DNA of 7,775 nucleotides from Oceanospirillaceae bacterium. GTDB taxonomy: Bacteria; Pseudomonadota; Gammaproteobacteria; Pseudomonadales; Balneatricaceae. The notes below the pieces were generated by a model that did no database searches, was not told the origin of the DNA, and saw only the letters and a program-made list of their open reading frames with translations. The stretch is from the NCBI GenBank assembly GCA_023954795.1, contig JAGSHA010000142.1:1-7775 (forward strand). Direction: 5' to 3'. Below, piece after piece: positions 5,476-7,775 of the stretch (its first letter is position 1; each line of letters opens with the position of its first letter). A program made the position numbers and the translations under genes.

Positions 5476-7775
5476 ATGGCAGAAGTAACAGTAAAGCAAC
5501 TTGCCGATGTGGTTGGTGTTTCCGTTGATCGTTTGCTGACGCAGATGCAGGAAGCAGGCATTAATGGAAAAACTGAAGGCTCCGGCGTTTCAGAAAGTGA
5601 GCGTCAGTCATTGCTGACTTTCCTGAAGCGTAGCCACGGTGAAAACGCTGAAGATGGTGAGCCAAAGAAGATCACTCTGAAACGTAAGACGACTTCCACA
5701 CTCAAAGTGGCGGGCGCTTCAGGTAAGAAAAAAACCGTGAACGTTGAAGTACGCAAAAAACGTACCTACGTGAAACGTGATGCACTTGAAGGCGAGCAGC
5801 CAGAACAGGCTGAAGAAGCTGTGGTTGCTGAAGCAGTGGAAGCTGCTCCGGCTGAAGTTGTTGCAGAAGTAACTGAACAGCGCGAAGCGGAAGACGTACG
5901 TCAGTCTGAAGAAGAGCGTGCGAAGGCTGAAGCGGAAGAAAAAGTGCGTCAGGAAAAAGAAGCGGCGGATAAAGCCAAAGCAGACGCAGCTGAAGCTAAG
6001 CGTCTGGCTGAAGAAGCAGTGCTGCGTAAGCAGCAGGAAGCTGTACGTGAAGCAGCGAAGAAAACTGAAGCTGAACGTCAGCGTACGCGTGCGGATAAGA
6101 AGCCGGGTCGCGGAGCGGACAAGAAGCCAGGTGGCGGTAAAGGCGGTCGTTTCGACGATAAAAACCGTCGTGGCGGCAAAATCAGCCGTAACAAAAACGC
6201 ACGTGGTGGTTCACGTTCCGCTCCACGCTCCAACGCTCACGGATTTACAGAGCCGACTACTGCTAAGGTGATGGAAGTAAACATCCCTGAGAGTCTGACG
6301 GTTGCTGACTTGGCGAAGAAGATGAACGTCAAGGCTGCGGAAGTGATCAAGGTGATGTTCAAGATGGGCGCGATGGCGACTATCAACCAAGTGATTGATC
6401 AGGATACTGCTGTACTGGTAGTTGAAGAGATGGGTCACAAGCCGAAGCCAATGCAGGAAAATGCAGTGGAAGAGGCGTTGATGGAGAGCATCCAGCTGGC
6501 GCAGGGCGAGCAGGAAGGTCGTGCACCGGTTGTTACCGTTCTGGGTCACGTTGACCATGGTAAAACCTCTTTGCTTGATTACATTCGTGCGACACGCGTA
6601 GCGTCTGGTGAGTCTGGTGGTATTACTCAGCACATTGGTGCGTACCATGTAGAAACAGACAACGGTATGGTTACTTTCCTGGATACTCCGGGACACGCAG
6701 CATTTACAGCGATGCGTGCACGTGGTGCCAAACTGACCGATATCGTAATTCTGGTGGTTGCTGCGGATGATGGCGTGATGCCTCAGACCGAAGAGGCGGT
6801 ACAGCATGCGAAAGCGGCTGGCGTACCTCTGGTTGTTGCAGTGAACAAGATTGATAAAGAAGAAGCCGATCCGGATCGTGTGAAGAACGAACTGGCTCAG
6901 CGTGATGTTATCCCTGAGGACTGGGGCGGTGACGTAATGTTCGTCAATGTTTCCGCGAAGTCTGGTGAAGGTATTGATGCGCTGATCGAAGCGGTACTGC
7001 TGCAATCCGAGATTTTGGAATTGACGGCTGCGCCTTCTGCTCCGGCACAGGGTGTTGTGGTTGAGTCCCGTCTGGATAAAGGGCGCGGTCCTGTTGCGAC
7101 ACTGCTGGTTCAGAACGGTACGCTGCGCAAAGGCGATATCGTGCTGGCGGGTCTGCACTACGGTCGTGTACGTGCGATGCTGGATGAAAACGGTAAGCCG
7201 ATTGAATCTGCAGGTCCTGCGATCCCGGTAGAGATTCTGGGTCTGGATGGAACACCGGCTGCGGGTGATGAGTTCACCATGGTGACCAACGAGAAGAAAG
7301 CACGCGAAGTTGCGCTCTTCCGTCAGGGTAAATACCGTGAAGTGAAACTGGCCCGTCAGCAGGCGTCCAAGCTGGAAAATCTGTTTGCGAACATGCAGGC
7401 AGGCGACGTTAAGTCTCTCAATATTGTATTGAAAACTGACGTACGTGGTTCTCTGGAGGCTCTGTCCAACGCCTTGGATGACCTGTCCACAGAAGAAGTA
7501 AAAGTGAACATCGTTTCCAGTGGTGTAGGTGGTATCGCAGAAACCGATGCTAACCTGGCAGTCGCTTCTTCTGCGCTGATTATCGGTTTTAACGTCCGTG
7601 CGGATGTGCAGGCGAAGAGCGTTGTCGAGCGTGAAGGTATCGAGCTGCGTTACTACAGCGTTATCTACGACATCATCGATGATGTGAAACAGGCGATGGG
7701 CGGTCTGCTCTCTCCTGAGTATCGCGAAGAGATTGTGGGTATTGCAGAAGTACGTGATGTCTTCCGTTCACCTAA
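5476..7775 (+). CDS. infB: Translation initiation factor IF2 (3' end outside window)
   Basis: IF2 is the GTPase that brings fMet-tRNA to the 30S subunit and promotes 50S joining. The frame is open for 766 codons to the window edge, and about the last 80-85 residues (fMet-tRNA-binding C2 domain) are missing. The ATG at 5476 has AGGAGA at 5463-5468, 7 nt upstream. Domains in order are an IF2N-type fold at 1-50, a charged Glu/Ala/Lys/Arg helix (about 136-205), a Gly/Arg/Lys-rich linker (206-255) and a second IF2N-type fold (about 268-320). The GTPase domain follows, with G1 GHVDHGKT 357-364, G2 Thr384 in GITQHI, G3 DTPGH 403-407, G4 NKID 457-460 and G5 SAK 493-495. After it come a beta-barrel and the next C-terminal domain (about 645-740). 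E. coli has G1 near residue 398, so the N-terminal region here is about 41 residues shorter. Internal starts giving short IF2 forms are known in E. coli; no convincing one was found here. Confidence 0.97.
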   Translation, partial: MAEVTVKQLADVVGVSVDRLLTQMQEAGINGKTEGSGVSESERQSLLTFLKRSHGENAEDGEPKKITLKRKTTSTLKVAGASGKKKTVNVEVRKKRTYVKRDALEGEQPEQAEEAVVAEAVEAAPAEVVAEVTEQREAEDVRQSEEERAKAEAEEKVRQEKEAADKAKADAAEAKRLAEEAVLRKQQEAVREAAKKTEAERQRTRADKKPGRGADKKPGGGKGGRFDDKNRRGGKISRNKNARGGSRSAPRSNAHGFTEPTTAKVMEVNIPESLTVADLAKKMNVKAAEVIKVMFKMGAMATINQVIDQDTAVLVVEEMGHKPKPMQENAVEEALMESIQLAQGEQEGRAPVVTVLGHVDHGKTSLLDYIRATRVASGESGGITQHIGAYHVETDNGMVTFLDTPGHAAFTAMRARGAKLTDIVILVVAADDGVMPQTEEAVQHAKAAGVPLVVAVNKIDKEEADPDRVKNELAQRDVIPEDWGGDVMFVNVSAKSGEGIDALIEAVLLQSEILELTAAPSAPAQGVVVESRLDKGRGPVATLLVQNGTLRKGDIVLAGLHYGRVRAMLDENGKPIESAGPAIPVEILGLDGTPAAGDEFTMVTNEKKAREVALFRQGKYREVKLARQQASKLENLFANMQAGDVKSLNIVLKTDVRGSLEALSNALDDLSTEEVKVNIVSSGVGGIAETDANLAVASSALIIGFNVRADVQAKSVVEREGIELRYYSVIYDIIDDVKQAMGGLLSPEYREEIVGIAEVRDVFRSP
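6091..6138 (+). repeat. Two tandem 24-nt repeats inside infB
   Basis: Copies at 6091-6114 and 6115-6138 differ at four bases (C for T at 6120, A for G at 6129, G for C at 6133, T for A at 6138). They encode ADKKPGRG and ADKKPGGG (residues 206-213 and 214-221) in the basic linker between the charged helix and the second N-terminal domain of IF2. The repeat keeps the frame and looks like a small duplication in a region of IF2 that tolerates length change. Confidence 0.8.

Noticed and set aside
5881..6021. Internal GTG starts in infB for a shorter IF2 form (GTG at 5944 or 6019)
   Set aside because: The purine-rich sequences before them come from the GAA/AAG-rich coding repeats, and no spaced GGAG-type site distinguishes them.
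5918..6271. Plus-strand Lys/Arg-rich open frame of 117 codons inside infB
   Set aside because: It is the alternate frame of the repetitive charged-helix region of IF2; its composition follows from the GAA/AAG-rich codons of the real frame.
6211..7158. Minus-strand open frame of 315 codons inside infB
   Set aside because: It is long, but it lies entirely opposite the conserved IF2 GTPase coding sequence and shows no domain features of its own.

Overview
The window is a run of housekeeping genes, all on the + strand: folP (3' end), glmM, tpiA, secG, tRNA-Leu(GAG), initiator tRNA-fMet, rimP, nusA and infB (5' part). Protein sequences, the gene order and the short class II tRNA-Leu all point to a gammaproteobacterium. 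The glmM-tpiA-secG-tRNA-Leu-tRNA-fMet-rimP-nusA-infB order resembles that of Pseudomonas-like and marine (Oceanospirillales-type) lineages. In E. coli, by contrast, tpiA lies elsewhere and argG separates the two tRNA genes. G+C is close to half by eye. The genus cannot be fixed from the window alone. There are no insertion sequences, CRISPR arrays, phage genes or signs of horizontal transfer.

Positions 1-3168 form the first transcription unit. It holds the C-terminal part of dihydropteroate synthase (folate), complete phosphoglucosamine mutase (cell-wall amino sugars), complete triosephosphate isomerase (glycolysis), complete SecG (protein export) and tRNA-Leu(GAG), which begins only 9 nt after the secG stop. 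The genes are 6 to 39 nt apart. The unit ends in an intrinsic terminator at 3140-3168.

Positions 3127-3466 are the control region and the most interesting part. A good sigma70-type promoter (TTGAAA, 17 nt, TACAAT) lies across that terminator, with its -10 box starting in the hairpin loop and running into the 3' arm. It would start transcription about 8 nt before tRNA-fMet. After tRNA-fMet come a boxA-like sequence and two tandem terminator-like hairpins, then rimP with a GTG start. No other convincing promoter was found before rimP, so the rimP-nusA-infB genes probably depend on read-through of the two hairpins. That arrangement fits attenuation or autoregulation by NusA and its partners, as is known for the E. 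coli metY-nusA-infB operon.

Positions 3467-7775 hold rimP (30S maturation), nusA (termination/antitermination factor) and infB (IF2, cut by the window end after 766 codons). With the initiator tRNA upstream, this unit groups translation initiation with transcription elongation control. I found no undescribed multi-gene system. The points worth a second look are the promoter/terminator overlap, the leader attenuators with the boxA-like site, and the unusual U1-U72 end of the initiator tRNA.
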